Positions 7,348-13,996 of a stretch of DNA of 14,679 bases are shown one piece after another. Location: positions 1 to 14,679 of the forward strand of contig JAJFTX010000038.1 in the NCBI GenBank assembly GCA_021372715.1, in the 5' to 3' direction. Source of the DNA: Methanobacterium sp. (lineage in GTDB: Archaea > Methanobacteriota > Methanobacteria > Methanobacteriales > Methanobacteriaceae). The translations under genes and the position numbers were made by a program. Under the pieces are notes generated by a model. That model searched no databases and was not told the origin of the DNA. It saw only the letters and a program-made list of their open reading frames with translations. Every line of letters begins with the position of its first letter. Within the stretch, counting starts at the first letter, position 1.

Positions 7348-7953
7348 TTATAATTCCCATTCTGTATGGAATATTTTATTCAACGCTTCAGTTAAGTTTC
7401 GACTATTTAACATTATTTCTGTCACCTTAATATTAGGAAGAGCATATATGGTAGGAAAATCTGTTTCACCATCATCATGGGCAGAATAGGCCAAAAATTC
7501 TCGGTTGACATCAAATTTTTCATTAACATAGTCCTTATTTCCACGAAAATCTAACCTAATCCATTTATCTAAATTTTTAAGGTATACTGCATTTAAACCA
7601 TGTAAGCCCAGATTTTCTTCAAAGTAAAGCTTCTGATAACAATAACCAGCAGGAATATCTGAAAATCTTAAAAGAGCTGCCAATAGATTAGATTTGGCAA
7701 AACATAATCCATGACCATATTTAAGAACATCAGACGCTTTAAAAACTACTTTATCCTCACCAATATCCATTGAATGATGTATATCATCCCTCACAAATTC
7801 GTATATTGATTTTATAAGTTTAATTTCATCTTCCATACCCTCTAATAAACTTTTAGCTTTATTTTGTATGTTTATGTTGTAATAGTCTATGATTTCTGAT
7901 GAATAGAGATATTCATACAATTCCGTTGTTTCTGGTATTAATAACAATTTCAT
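7348..7953 (-). CDS. Transglutaminase-like cysteine protein
   Basis: This 201-residue protein has the Cys-His-Asp triad of the transglutaminase-like superfamily: C84 in GHGLCFAKSNLLAALLR, H118 in LHGLNAVYL and D135 in WIRLDFRG. Preceding helices carry LIKSIYEFVRDDIHH (46-60), typical of the archaeal/bacterial members, which are mostly predicted cytosolic peptidases or amide hydrolases rather than crosslinkers. It has no signal peptide. It is the first gene of a four-gene operon with two methyltransferases and a nitroreductase. The start is uncertain: the ATG at 7953 directly abuts GGGTGA, which is too close for a normal ribosome site, while the TTG at 7947 (third codon) has the site six bases ahead. 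A TATA box at 7980-7988 predicts a transcript start within ten bases of the ATG, so leaderless use of the ATG is also possible. Confidence 0.85.
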   Translation of the reverse strand: MKLLLIPETTELYEYLYSSEIIDYYNINIQNKAKSLLEGMEDEIKLIKSIYEFVRDDIHHSMDIGEDKVVFKASDVLKYGHGLCFAKSNLLAALLRFSDIPAGYCYQKLYFEENLGLHGLNAVYLKNLDKWIRLDFRGNKDYVNEKFDVNREFLAYSAHDDGETDFPTIYALPNIKVTEIMLNSRNLTEALNKIFHTEWEL

Positions 7954-7979
7954 TCACCCAATTAACAAAGAAAAATTAA

Positions 7980-7988
7980 TTTATAAAT
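7980..7988 (-). promoter_or_regulatory. Probable TATA box of the transglutaminase/methyltransferase operon
   Basis: ATTTATAAA on the minus strand lies in the 54-base gap after the ion-channel gene. A transcript start 26 bases on would be near 7958, almost at the first start codon, so the operon mRNA would have a very short leader beginning around GGGTGA. Confidence 0.5.
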
Positions 7989-8007
7989 CAATACCTAAAA
8001 ACACTAT

Positions 8008-9141
8008 TTAGTACCATGCTGCGACTATAATGGCTATATTTGCTACGATATATATTATTAAGAGTAAAAGAAACGAAGTTCTATCTAATACTCTGGATAA
8101 TTCCTTTTCATCCTTGATTCCATATAGATATAGTGATACTGTTGATTCTATTAGTGTTATTAATATCAAAAGCAACCCTAAATCATTCACCATATCTGCC
8201 AGGGTCATAATACCCGTTTTTGGTATTAAGCTGGAGGTAATTATGGTATTGGCAATTGCCACGAATAATGCACCGGCTCCCAATCCAAATCTAGGCTCTG
8301 CCTCTGTGGGTTTGATGAATAAAGCCACCAATGCTGCAGCCACTGCTACGAAAAGTCCGATGAATATTCGGAAATAAAACCCCAGATCTGGTCTTGATAT
8401 ATCGATTCCAACTCTTAACTGAGAATAAGATGATGAAGCATTATCTAAAATTCTCGGATCTCCGAAATTAGATTCATAGATATGTGGTTTTTCAATGATA
8501 GTCATTTTATCGATTTCATATCCATGAACTTCTGTCTGAGGATTGATATTGGAAGAGTTATTATCTGGTACATATATTAAATCCTGTCTTAAGGTTTTAT
8601 CATCCTCTATCTTAATGTTAAGTACGTGATTATCTATGGGGAATCTTAAAACATCAAAGAACTTGGTGATCTTAGCTGTGATGTAATATACCTGATAATG
8701 TTCCGTTCCATTAGTATATTCCTCTAATAATTCCTTTTTATCCTCATCAACTTCTCCATCAATTATCTGGAAGTTTTCACCAGGGTTAACATCACTTCCA
8801 TTCCATCTAAACCAGAGGTAAAAATCAACAGTCCAGGTACTGTCTGATAATGATAGATCTTTGATTCTATCCACATAGATTCCAGTATACACCTTAGTCG
8901 GAGTACTGTTGGTTGGAAGATTTAAATCAGATAAGGTAAGTCCTGGCTCAGTAGAATTTGGATTCATCCATTCAGAATGTCTATTAATGGATATTTGTTT
9001 ATTATCATAGATCACACCCACCATAAAGCCAGTTACCAATAAAAAAATAAGCAAAACCCCTAATATCCATAATGCGATGAATCTTTGTCCCGGGGATTTG
9101 ATTTTTTTATCATTGGTGTTTTGATCATCCTTCCCAGCCAA
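8008..9141 (-). CDS. Pentameric ligand-gated ion channel homologue (Cys-loop receptor superfamily), TTG start
   Basis: The 377-residue protein has the layout of a prokaryotic pLGIC subunit: an extracellular beta domain (about 46-250) with TGIYVDRIKDLSLSDSTW (86-103), DFYLWFRW (106-113) and the Cys-loop equivalent FFDVLRFPIDNHVLNI (161-176), then four membrane helices: M1 254-276, M2 285-306, M3 313-340, M4 354-376. As in other prokaryotic members the Cys-loop cysteines are absent; there is no cysteine at all. Unusually, an extra hydrophobic helix (about 21-45) precedes the ligand domain, with a charged cytoplasmic N-terminus. Family members are homopentameric channels in the cell membrane. 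The ligand and ion are unknown. The start is a TTG at 9141 with AGGAGGT seven bases ahead. The HEAT-repeat gene lies 57 bases upstream and may be co-transcribed. Family-level call from motifs; no structure or search was available. Confidence 0.8.
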   Translation of the reverse strand: MAGKDDQNTNDKKIKSPGQRFIALWILGVLLIFLLVTGFMVGVIYDNKQISINRHSEWMNPNSTEPGLTLSDLNLPTNSTPTKVYTGIYVDRIKDLSLSDSTWTVDFYLWFRWNGSDVNPGENFQIIDGEVDEDKKELLEEYTNGTEHYQVYYITAKITKFFDVLRFPIDNHVLNIKIEDDKTLRQDLIYVPDNNSSNINPQTEVHGYEIDKMTIIEKPHIYESNFGDPRILDNASSSYSQLRVGIDISRPDLGFYFRIFIGLFVAVAAALVALFIKPTEAEPRFGLGAGALFVAIANTIITSSLIPKTGIMTLADMVNDLGLLLILITLIESTVSLYLYGIKDEKELSRVLDRTSFLLLLIIYIVANIAIIVAAWY

Positions 9142-9198
9142 ATTATTAACCTCCTGGTTAAAATTATTAGATGATATTGTATCTCATTGTTATTTTTT

Positions 9199-9903
9199 TT
9201 ATTTATTCCTAAAAGAATCTATTACTTTTTTTAAGGTAGATTCAAACTCATGAGATTCACTATTTGAATTTTTTAAGGCCTCTTCTAGATAGGGTAGGGC
9301 ACTTTTATCCCCAATCATATCCAGAGCATTAACTGCATTTACCCGTACCAGATAACTTTCATCCTTCAATGAATTGATCAGTGATTTAACGGCGGAATTA
9401 TCTCCTATTTTACCCAGAGAAGTAACAGTACAGGCCCGTATTATATAATCGTTCTCCCGTAATATATCTGCCAGAGGTTCCACTGCCGCATTATCTTTTA
9501 AATTTCCTAGCGCATCCACTACTTCACATCTTACATTTATACACCCATCCTTTAAAGCAGCTATAATAGGTTTCACCGCCCTTCTATCACCTATAGCACC
9601 CAATGCTAATGCTGCTGTCTCGCGGATATTCCAGTGACTGTCACTTAGCATTCCGATTAATGGCTCCACAGCCCTTTGATCCCGGATATTACCAAGAGAT
9701 AATACAGCTGCCTTACGTATAGGCCAATATTCGTCTCTTAAAAGCCCAATTAAAGGTTCTAAGGCTTGTTCAGCGCGGATATCCCCTAAGATATAAGTTG
9801 CTTTTTCCCGGATCTTCTTATCTTCCTGAGTACTAAGTGCCTTAATAAGACCCTCTATATCCTTTATATCTCTCATTTTTTCCAGTTCAGAATCGGAAAC
9901 CAT
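9199..9903 (-). CDS. HEAT-repeat (PBS-lyase-like) protein
   Basis: The 234-residue protein is almost entirely a chain of about 31-residue HEAT-like repeats. Each contains the pattern A-V-x-P-L-I-x-x-L-x-D ... I-R-x-x-A-x-x-A-L-G-x-I-G-D. Repeat starts can be seen near residues 16, 48, 79, 110, 141, 172 and 203, giving six complete repeats and a seventh partial one. Such proteins form a curved helical solenoid that binds other proteins; some relatives handle tetrapyrrole chromophores, but there is no evidence for that here. No signal peptide or membrane helix is present. The ATG at 9903 follows GAGGAT. It is probably the first gene of a unit with the ion-channel gene, so a role as its cytoplasmic partner is a possible but untested inference. 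Confidence 0.9.
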   Translation of the reverse strand: MVSDSELEKMRDIKDIEGLIKALSTQEDKKIREKATYILGDIRAEQALEPLIGLLRDEYWPIRKAAVLSLGNIRDQRAVEPLIGMLSDSHWNIRETAALALGAIGDRRAVKPIIAALKDGCINVRCEVVDALGNLKDNAAVEPLADILRENDYIIRACTVTSLGKIGDNSAVKSLINSLKDESYLVRVNAVNALDMIGDKSALPYLEEALKNSNSESHEFESTLKKVIDSFRNK

Positions 9904-9930
9904 ATTAAATCCTCAATAACTATTTCATTT

Positions 9931-9957
9931 ATTAAAATTATATTAATTTTTATTCTA
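9931..9957 (-). promoter_or_regulatory. AT-rich promoter region of the HEAT-repeat gene
   Basis: On the minus strand this stretch reads GAATAAAAATTAATATAATTTTAAT and contains two overlapping TATA-like matches. Transcription would start between about 9913 and 9926, just ahead of the GAGGAT ribosome site. Which match is used cannot be decided by eye. Confidence 0.35.
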
Positions 9958-9971
9958 TCTAAGATTAGTCA

Positions 9972-10814
9972 TTATATTTTTTTTAAGATTCTGTTTAAAT
10001 CTGGAACTGGATTTAAAATCCATTCATCTAAAATTTCTGTCATTTGATCATTTTTTATTAAGTTAAGAGATTTTAGAAGAGTATTTATACTTGAAAATAT
10101 TAGTAAAGTAGGTAAACTAACCCTAGAGACTCCTAATTGTTTTAAATGGTTGATGGAGAAATTTTCCAGGTTGTAAGGCATTCCAGCAGCAATACTCACC
10201 GGCCCATTAACTTCCTGGTTAATCCTCTTTACTTCATCTAGTGTTTCAACATAAGTTATAAAGGCCAAATCAGCTCCTACATCAAGATATAGATTAGCAC
10301 GTTCTATGGCCATATCTAAACCTTCATCTCTATCTGAAGCTGATTTCAATGCGTCTGTTCGACCGTTTATTACTAAATCAGGGTTATTTTTTACCTCTGC
10401 TATTTCACGAGCAACCATAATTTTATGCATCATTAAATCTTCATCGATCACAGAGACCGTGCTTTTTCCATCAGGTATCTGATCCTCCAGGTTAAGACCA
10501 GCAACTCCAATCTTTATAAACCTTTCCACTGTCTCTAATACTTCTTCAGGACCACCATAACCGTCTTCAGCATCAGCCATCACCGGCACATTTACAGCTT
10601 CCACTATTTTTTTGGTCCACAGTAGATTTTCATCCAGAGAAACATCTCTCTCATTTTCATATCCTGCTGCTATTGAAAAACTGTATCCTGAACATTGTAC
10701 CGCCTTAAATCCTGTATTTTCAATTAATTTCGCGCTTATGGGATCGTAGGCATCGGGCATGATTAGTGTTTGGTCTGAATTTATTAATTTTCGAAGTATT
10801 ATGCTTTTATTCAT
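9972..10814 (-). CDS. Isocitrate lyase/phosphoenolpyruvate mutase family protein
   Basis: The 280-residue protein is an alpha/beta barrel of the ICL/PEPM superfamily. Diagnostic segments are MPDAYDPISAKLIE (19-32), CSGYSFS (41-47), the metal-site motif DAEDGYGG (81-88), GLNLEDQ (106-112) and INGRTDAL (149-156), followed by the AGADLAFITYVET-like strand. The catalytic KKCGH or KRCGH loop of isocitrate and methylisocitrate lyases is missing; after NLEDQ comes IPDGKSTVSVID. It therefore belongs to the group without the lyase cysteine, which includes oxaloacetate decarboxylase-like, phosphonopyruvate-related and many uncharacterised enzymes. No phosphonate genes are nearby. The protein should act in the cytosol with Mg2+ on a small 2-oxo acid. 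The start has AAGGA seven bases upstream and a TATA box at 10851-10860. Confidence 0.88.
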   Translation of the reverse strand: MNKSIILRKLINSDQTLIMPDAYDPISAKLIENTGFKAVQCSGYSFSIAAGYENERDVSLDENLLWTKKIVEAVNVPVMADAEDGYGGPEEVLETVERFIKIGVAGLNLEDQIPDGKSTVSVIDEDLMMHKIMVAREIAEVKNNPDLVINGRTDALKSASDRDEGLDMAIERANLYLDVGADLAFITYVETLDEVKRINQEVNGPVSIAAGMPYNLENFSINHLKQLGVSRVSLPTLLIFSSINTLLKSLNLIKNDQMTEILDEWILNPVPDLNRILKKI

Positions 10815-10850
10815 GAAAATTCCTTGATAATAATATTTAATATTTGGTTT

Positions 10851-10860
10851 AATATATTTA
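10851..10860 (-). promoter_or_regulatory. Probable TATA box of the ICL/PEPM-family gene
   Basis: TAAATATATT on the minus strand lies about 42 bases before the ATG at 10814. Transcription from about 10830 would give a 16-base leader containing AAGGA. Confidence 0.45.
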
Positions 10861-10881
10861 TTTTAAAAAAATATGCAGATC

Positions 10882-10890
10882 AAATTATAA
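10882..10890 (+). promoter_or_regulatory. Probable TATA box of the 188-residue membrane protein gene
   Basis: AAATTATAA on the plus strand is centred 33 bases before the ATG at 10919, which predicts a transcript start near 10912. There is no ribosome site between, so the mRNA may be leaderless or nearly so. Confidence 0.4.
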
Positions 10891-10918
10891 TTGGCCCTGA
10901 AAATTTAAATGTGAAAAA

Positions 10919-11485
10919 ATGATCCAAAATAAAACCACTGCCATCATCTTAGCAGTTTTAACATTCTTTTTAGGAAGTATTTTACTTACCAGCTTAATAT
11001 TTTATCTTTTACAATATCCATTATCCTCAATTCCCGATCATCAAAATTATCTATTCCTCGCCATATTAGCTAGTGCATTGTTGGCCTCTGCGGTGTATGG
11101 ACGGGGAAGTAAAGAAAGAGCTTCAAAAGTGGTAGATATTTTGCAGGAATCATTTGGAATAACTTTCCAGGAGAAGGTTATTTATAAAGTGCTGCGGATA
11201 ATAGAGCAAATGCCACCATTCGTGGTAGAAAAATATATAAATTTGAATATAAATGCAGTAGAAGAGTTTGAAAATCGAATAAAAGATTATAAAAATAAAT
11301 TATCTGAAGAAGACCTTTTAAAAATCAGCAACATTATAGAAACACCTTTAGAGGAACTGCAAGATTTATTAAATAGACTATATTTAGAAACTGGATTAAA
11401 ACAGTTTAAATTAATGTCCGAACCACAAGCAAAACCCTTGATTGAACTAAATATAGATGAATTGAAAAGGGTTCTATTTGAATAA
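10919..11485 (+). CDS. Membrane-anchored protein of unknown function
   Basis: I do not recognise this 188-residue protein. Two hydrophobic helices are visible (about 8-32 and 43-60) joined by a short loop with PDHQN, followed by a soluble, charged helical domain (about 62-188). The soluble part holds GRGSKERASKVVDILQ (61-76), a Glu/Lys-rich segment near 113-140 (EEFENRIKDYKNKLSEEDLLKISNII in outline) and a stretch LEELQDLLNRLYLETGLKQF (123-142 region onward) that resembles a small winged-helix or helical bundle ending, but the resemblance is too weak to call. The topology would leave the C-terminal domain in the cytosol. No ribosome site precedes the ATG; a leaderless transcript is plausible. 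It converges on the acetyltransferase gene. Codon use is like its neighbours. Confidence 0.75.
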   Translation: MIQNKTTAIILAVLTFFLGSILLTSLIFYLLQYPLSSIPDHQNYLFLAILASALLASAVYGRGSKERASKVVDILQESFGITFQEKVIYKVLRIIEQMPPFVVEKYINLNINAVEEFENRIKDYKNKLSEEDLLKISNIIETPLEELQDLLNRLYLETGLKQFKLMSEPQAKPLIELNIDELKRVLFE

Positions 11486-11486
11486 T

Positions 11487-11526
11487 TTATCTTTTTCGAA
11501 ATATTGATTTATTAACTTCTTTTTCT
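11487..11526 (+). terminator. T-rich terminator region after the 188-residue protein gene
   Basis: The 39-base gap between the convergent genes contains the tracts TTTATCTTTTTC (about 11486-11496) and TTCTTTTTC (about 11517-11525) on the plus strand. This fits archaeal T-run termination. No matching T tract is seen for the opposite strand. Confidence 0.5.
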
Positions 11527-12148
11527 ATAACCATCCCTTTAAGCCATTTATATTGTATTCCATATTATATACTCCCTTATTACCCCCAATCCAGGGAAGT
11601 ATCTTTTTATTGTAAACCTTAAATCCGAATTTCTTATATAAGTTCAGAGCAACCTCATTACCTATATCCACGTCTAAAACAGCTCTTTTACTCCCATTTT
11701 TCTTAGCGATTTCTAAAGATTTTTTTAAAATAAATTTTCCCAGACCTTTACCTCGGCAATTGTAATCTACCGCTACACTGGCTAAATATAAATCATCTTC
11801 ATCTAATTTTGCTAAAAAAATCTGGTCAACAAAATCAAATAAAATAAATTTTAAAGCGTTTAGAAAGTTAAATGTTTTAAAATATAGGTTAAGATGGTGT
11901 TTAAAATCATATCCCTCTCCAATGGAAATTACTAATATACCATGAATTTGATCCTCTTCATTGGTAACCACGTAAATATTTTCATGGCCCAGATTATTTT
12001 TTCCAATTTCTATTAATTTTTTTATTTTATTTACTGCATTCTGTTTGTTTTTAAAATAGAATTCAAATGATTCACTATCAGTTTCATAAATCAATCCTGC
12101 AATTAAATTAAGATCATATCTATTTACATCTAATTTTACTAGTTCCAT
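11525..12148 (-). CDS. GNAT-family N-acetyltransferase
   Basis: The 207-residue protein has the acetyl-CoA-binding motif A of GNAT enzymes, LASVAVDYNCRGKGLGKFILKKS in outline, with the R-G-K-G-L-G pyrophosphate loop at 132-137. Motif B follows as NEVALNLYKKFGFKVY (164-179). The N-terminal 120 residues, including a long helix pair around 88-113, form the acceptor side and are not diagnostic. The acceptor could be an amino group of a protein, a small metabolite or an antibiotic-like compound; the sequence does not tell. It has no ribosome site ahead of the ATG at 12148, and a weak TATA-like TTTTTAAG lies near 12165-12173, so a leaderless transcript is possible. An inverted repeat brackets most of the gap upstream. 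Confidence 0.88.
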   Translation of the reverse strand: MELVKLDVNRYDLNLIAGLIYETDSESFEFYFKNKQNAVNKIKKLIEIGKNNLGHENIYVVTNEEDQIHGILVISIGEGYDFKHHLNLYFKTFNFLNALKFILFDFVDQIFLAKLDEDDLYLASVAVDYNCRGKGLGKFILKKSLEIAKKNGSKRAVLDVDIGNEVALNLYKKFGFKVYNKKILPWIGGNKGVYNMEYNINGLKGWL

Positions 12149-12157
12149 ATGTTGGAT

Positions 12158-12273
12158 ATTTAGAACTTAAAAACAATTAAAGCATACTATCCCTAATTAA
12201 CCGTTAAGATCAGCTGTCTGATGAAAATTAATTTCAAATATGATCTACAGATAGAGCTGTTTAAGTTCTAAAT
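12158..12273. repeat. 14-bp perfect inverted repeat around an 88-base spacer
   Basis: ATTTAGAACTTAAA at 12158-12171 recurs as its exact reverse complement at 12260-12273. It fills most of the 140-base gap between the flavodoxin stop and the acetyltransferase start. The spacer includes CAGCTG and a TGATGA but no paired CTGA, and codes for nothing apparent. It may be the end structure of the flavodoxin operon, a regulator site pair, or a very small mobile remnant. Confidence 0.5.
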
Positions 12274-12288
12274 TTAGATAATTTTAAC

Positions 12289-12804
12289 TTAATCTTGAGC
12301 TATGGTGTTCTTTTTAACCTTCCATGCGAAATTTTCTGCATTTTTGAGATCATCAACATTAGGTCGGCCCTTGTTTATTCCTCCAAAAAGTCTAAGAAAA
12401 CTATTGGTGTTAAAACCTTTACATTGAAATTCATCAACAATCATATAACCTTTCGATTCCAGTTTTTCCATTAGGGTGGCATGATCTTTTGCTGCTTTGG
12501 ATTTTCCAGTTATTCCAGCGGTTGAAAATAGGAATGCTTTCTTATTATGTACTTCCAGTAGCCCATCAGCAAATTCAAGCAGAGATTGGTCATGTTTTGC
12601 ACTATAAATTCCAGAACCAAATCCTATTAAATCATATTCTTGAAGTTCTTCTGGATTTATTTCATTTGGCCATTTTATTTCTGCATCAAGAACTCTTGCA
12701 AAGACTTTAGCTATTTTTTCCGTGTTATGATGATGATATGAATACAAAATCAGGAGAGACCTCATTGGCAACTGATCCTTGGATTCTTTTTCCTTATTTT
12801 CCAT
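12289..12804 (-). CDS. Flavodoxin-like FMN protein
   Basis: The protein (171 residues from the chosen ATG) is a flavodoxin fold: strand 1 and phosphate loop LLILYSYHHHNTEKIAKVFA (about 17-36), LIGFGSGIY (about 59-67), AFLFSTAG (about 90-97) and GGINKGRP (about 141-148). The loop SYHHHNTEKI replaces the usual SxTGNT and is a form common in archaeal flavodoxins. It should carry FMN and move electrons in the cytosol. It is the last gene of the operon, overlapping the upstream membrane-protein gene by 11 bases. Start choice: ATG at 12804 has AAAGGATGA about seven bases ahead; an ATG at 12813 abuts the ribosome site, and an ATG at 12765 would begin directly at the flavodoxin strand (MRSLLILYSY). 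The first 13 residues are charged and may not be conserved. Confidence 0.87.
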   Translation of the reverse strand: MENKEKESKDQLPMRSLLILYSYHHHNTEKIAKVFARVLDAEIKWPNEINPEELQEYDLIGFGSGIYSAKHDQSLLEFADGLLEVHNKKAFLFSTAGITGKSKAAKDHATLMEKLESKGYMIVDEFQCKGFNTNSFLRLFGGINKGRPNVDDLKNAENFAWKVKKNTIAQD

Positions 12805-13279
12805 TTTTTTCATCCTTTAATCTTTTAATCCTTTTATATAAATAGCCAATAACTATTCCAAGAATGAAAAACCTTACAAGATTAAACATTACACCAATGA
12901 GGAAGTAATACAAGGCATCACCAGATCCTTGGAAACTTCTGGGAATATCGATCAGGATTGTGGCAATGAATAGTATGATGAAGCTTAATATCACGGATTT
13001 TAGAATTGGATTATTTGTTGGAATCTTATCAAAAAAACGGAGCAAGAAATAGCTAACGATGCATCCGATAATCAAACCAACAAATAAAGAATCAACCCAA
13101 ACCGTTTGAACGCCCCAATTTGAATAAGCAGCCCTATACTCTGCGGCTATGGGAAGTAGGGAAGTTAAAATGGTAGTTATCCAGAATACTACTCCCCCTC
13201 CAATAGTCAGTTTAAACAGCTTTTTGTAGAACTCGTACGACGTCTGTCGCTTTCTTCGACCTGGGGCCCGGGTTTCCAT
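12794..13279 (-). CDS. Four-helix integral membrane protein of unknown function
   Basis: This 161-residue protein starts with a basic cytosolic segment (METRAPGRRKRQ) and has four hydrophobic helices, about 24-45, 64-82, 94-112 and 123-147, ending in a Lys/Arg-rich tail (KRIKRLKDEKNGK). The positive ends place both termini inside. I do not recognise a family. The ATG at 13279 has AGGTGA six bases ahead, 10 bases after the DUF4386 stop. Its final codons contain the flavodoxin start, so the two are translationally linked. With the DUF4386 protein and a flavodoxin it may form a membrane redox or sensing unit; that is inference from gene order alone. Confidence 0.8.
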   Translation of the reverse strand: METRAPGRRKRQTSYEFYKKLFKLTIGGGVVFWITTILTSLLPIAAEYRAAYSNWGVQTVWVDSLFVGLIIGCIVSYFLLRFFDKIPTNNPILKSVILSFIILFIATILIDIPRSFQGSGDALYYFLIGVMFNLVRFFILGIVIGYLYKRIKRLKDEKNGK

Positions 13280-13289
13280 AGTTATTCAC

Positions 13290-13991
13290 CTATTCCCCCT
13301 GAAGAGACTTGGAAGCAATTACGGACGGATTAAATCCTTTGAATATGAGCCATGCTGCAAATACCATTTCCTGCACTGCTATAGGAATAGCTAATAATGC
13401 AAATGGAGAAGAAAAGCCCATTCCAAAACCTAAAATACCAGATAATCCAAGTAATACTATTAATGCAGCTCCAATGAACCCCCAAAGAGATAACCATCTA
13501 GGGACTAGTTTAGTTTGATATAAAACATAATTTAGAGTCATACTTGCTAAACCAGCGAAGAGCAAAGTACCAATTAAAACGGACCATTCACGCAATGTCA
13601 ATAGTAATGTGCCTAAAACTTGGTAATATGAAGCATCAACTGCTCCTGCTACATATTTCTGGCTTAATGTTAATATTATAAGAAGAACTAAAGCACCAAC
13701 AACATAGAAAACATTCTCAAATATTCTTAAAACAACATATCCCATAGCCAAGCTTTCTATATGCCTTCTAAGGATTGGGAACAACATAAATGAAGTGGCA
13801 ACAGCCGATGTAGCAGCCATTAAAAATAATATCACTGCCATTATCATTTGGTTTCCATGTGCAGAAACGCTACCAAGATAATTGGGAGCACCTAAAATTG
13901 AACCTAAAGAAACCGAACCTAATATAGATGCAACTGTCGCAATTATAAATAATACTCCCACAATTATTCCTGTCTTTCTATATGAATCCAT
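13290..13991 (-). CDS. DUF4386-like multi-pass membrane protein
   Basis: The 233-residue protein has six hydrophobic helices (about 8-30, 48-70, 80-106, 126-152, 163-187, 193-215). The opening YRKTGIIVGVLFIIATVASILG, the FPILRRH loop (about 70-76), the VLRIFENVFYVVG segment (about 88-100) and LVPRWLSLWGFIGA (about 161-174) fit the DUF4386 family of uncharacterised membrane proteins. The function is unknown. The start is the ATG at 13991, five bases after GGTGA; an in-frame GTG at 14000 would consume the ribosome site. The same GGTGA supplies the TGA stop of the broken zinc-finger gene upstream, an arrangement expected of translational coupling. It is followed by a second membrane protein and a flavodoxin. 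Confidence 0.85.
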   Translation of the reverse strand: MDSYRKTGIIVGVLFIIATVASILGSVSLGSILGAPNYLGSVSAHGNQMIMAVILFLMAATSAVATSFMLFPILRRHIESLAMGYVVLRIFENVFYVVGALVLLIILTLSQKYVAGAVDASYYQVLGTLLLTLREWSVLIGTLLFAGLASMTLNYVLYQTKLVPRWLSLWGFIGAALIVLLGLSGILGFGMGFSSPFALLAIPIAVQEMVFAAWLIFKGFNPSVIASKSLQGE

Positions 13992-13996
13992 TTTTT

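Noticed and set aside
8030..8377. A 115-codon plus-strand ORF
   Set aside because: It is antisense to the membrane helices of the ion-channel gene and has no ribosome site or family pattern.
12172..12259. TGATGA in the inverted-repeat spacer as a C/D guide RNA
   Set aside because: No CTGA box D closes it and the flanking stem is too far away.
13309..13518. A 69-codon plus-strand ORF
   Set aside because: It is antisense to the C-terminal helices of the DUF4386 gene.
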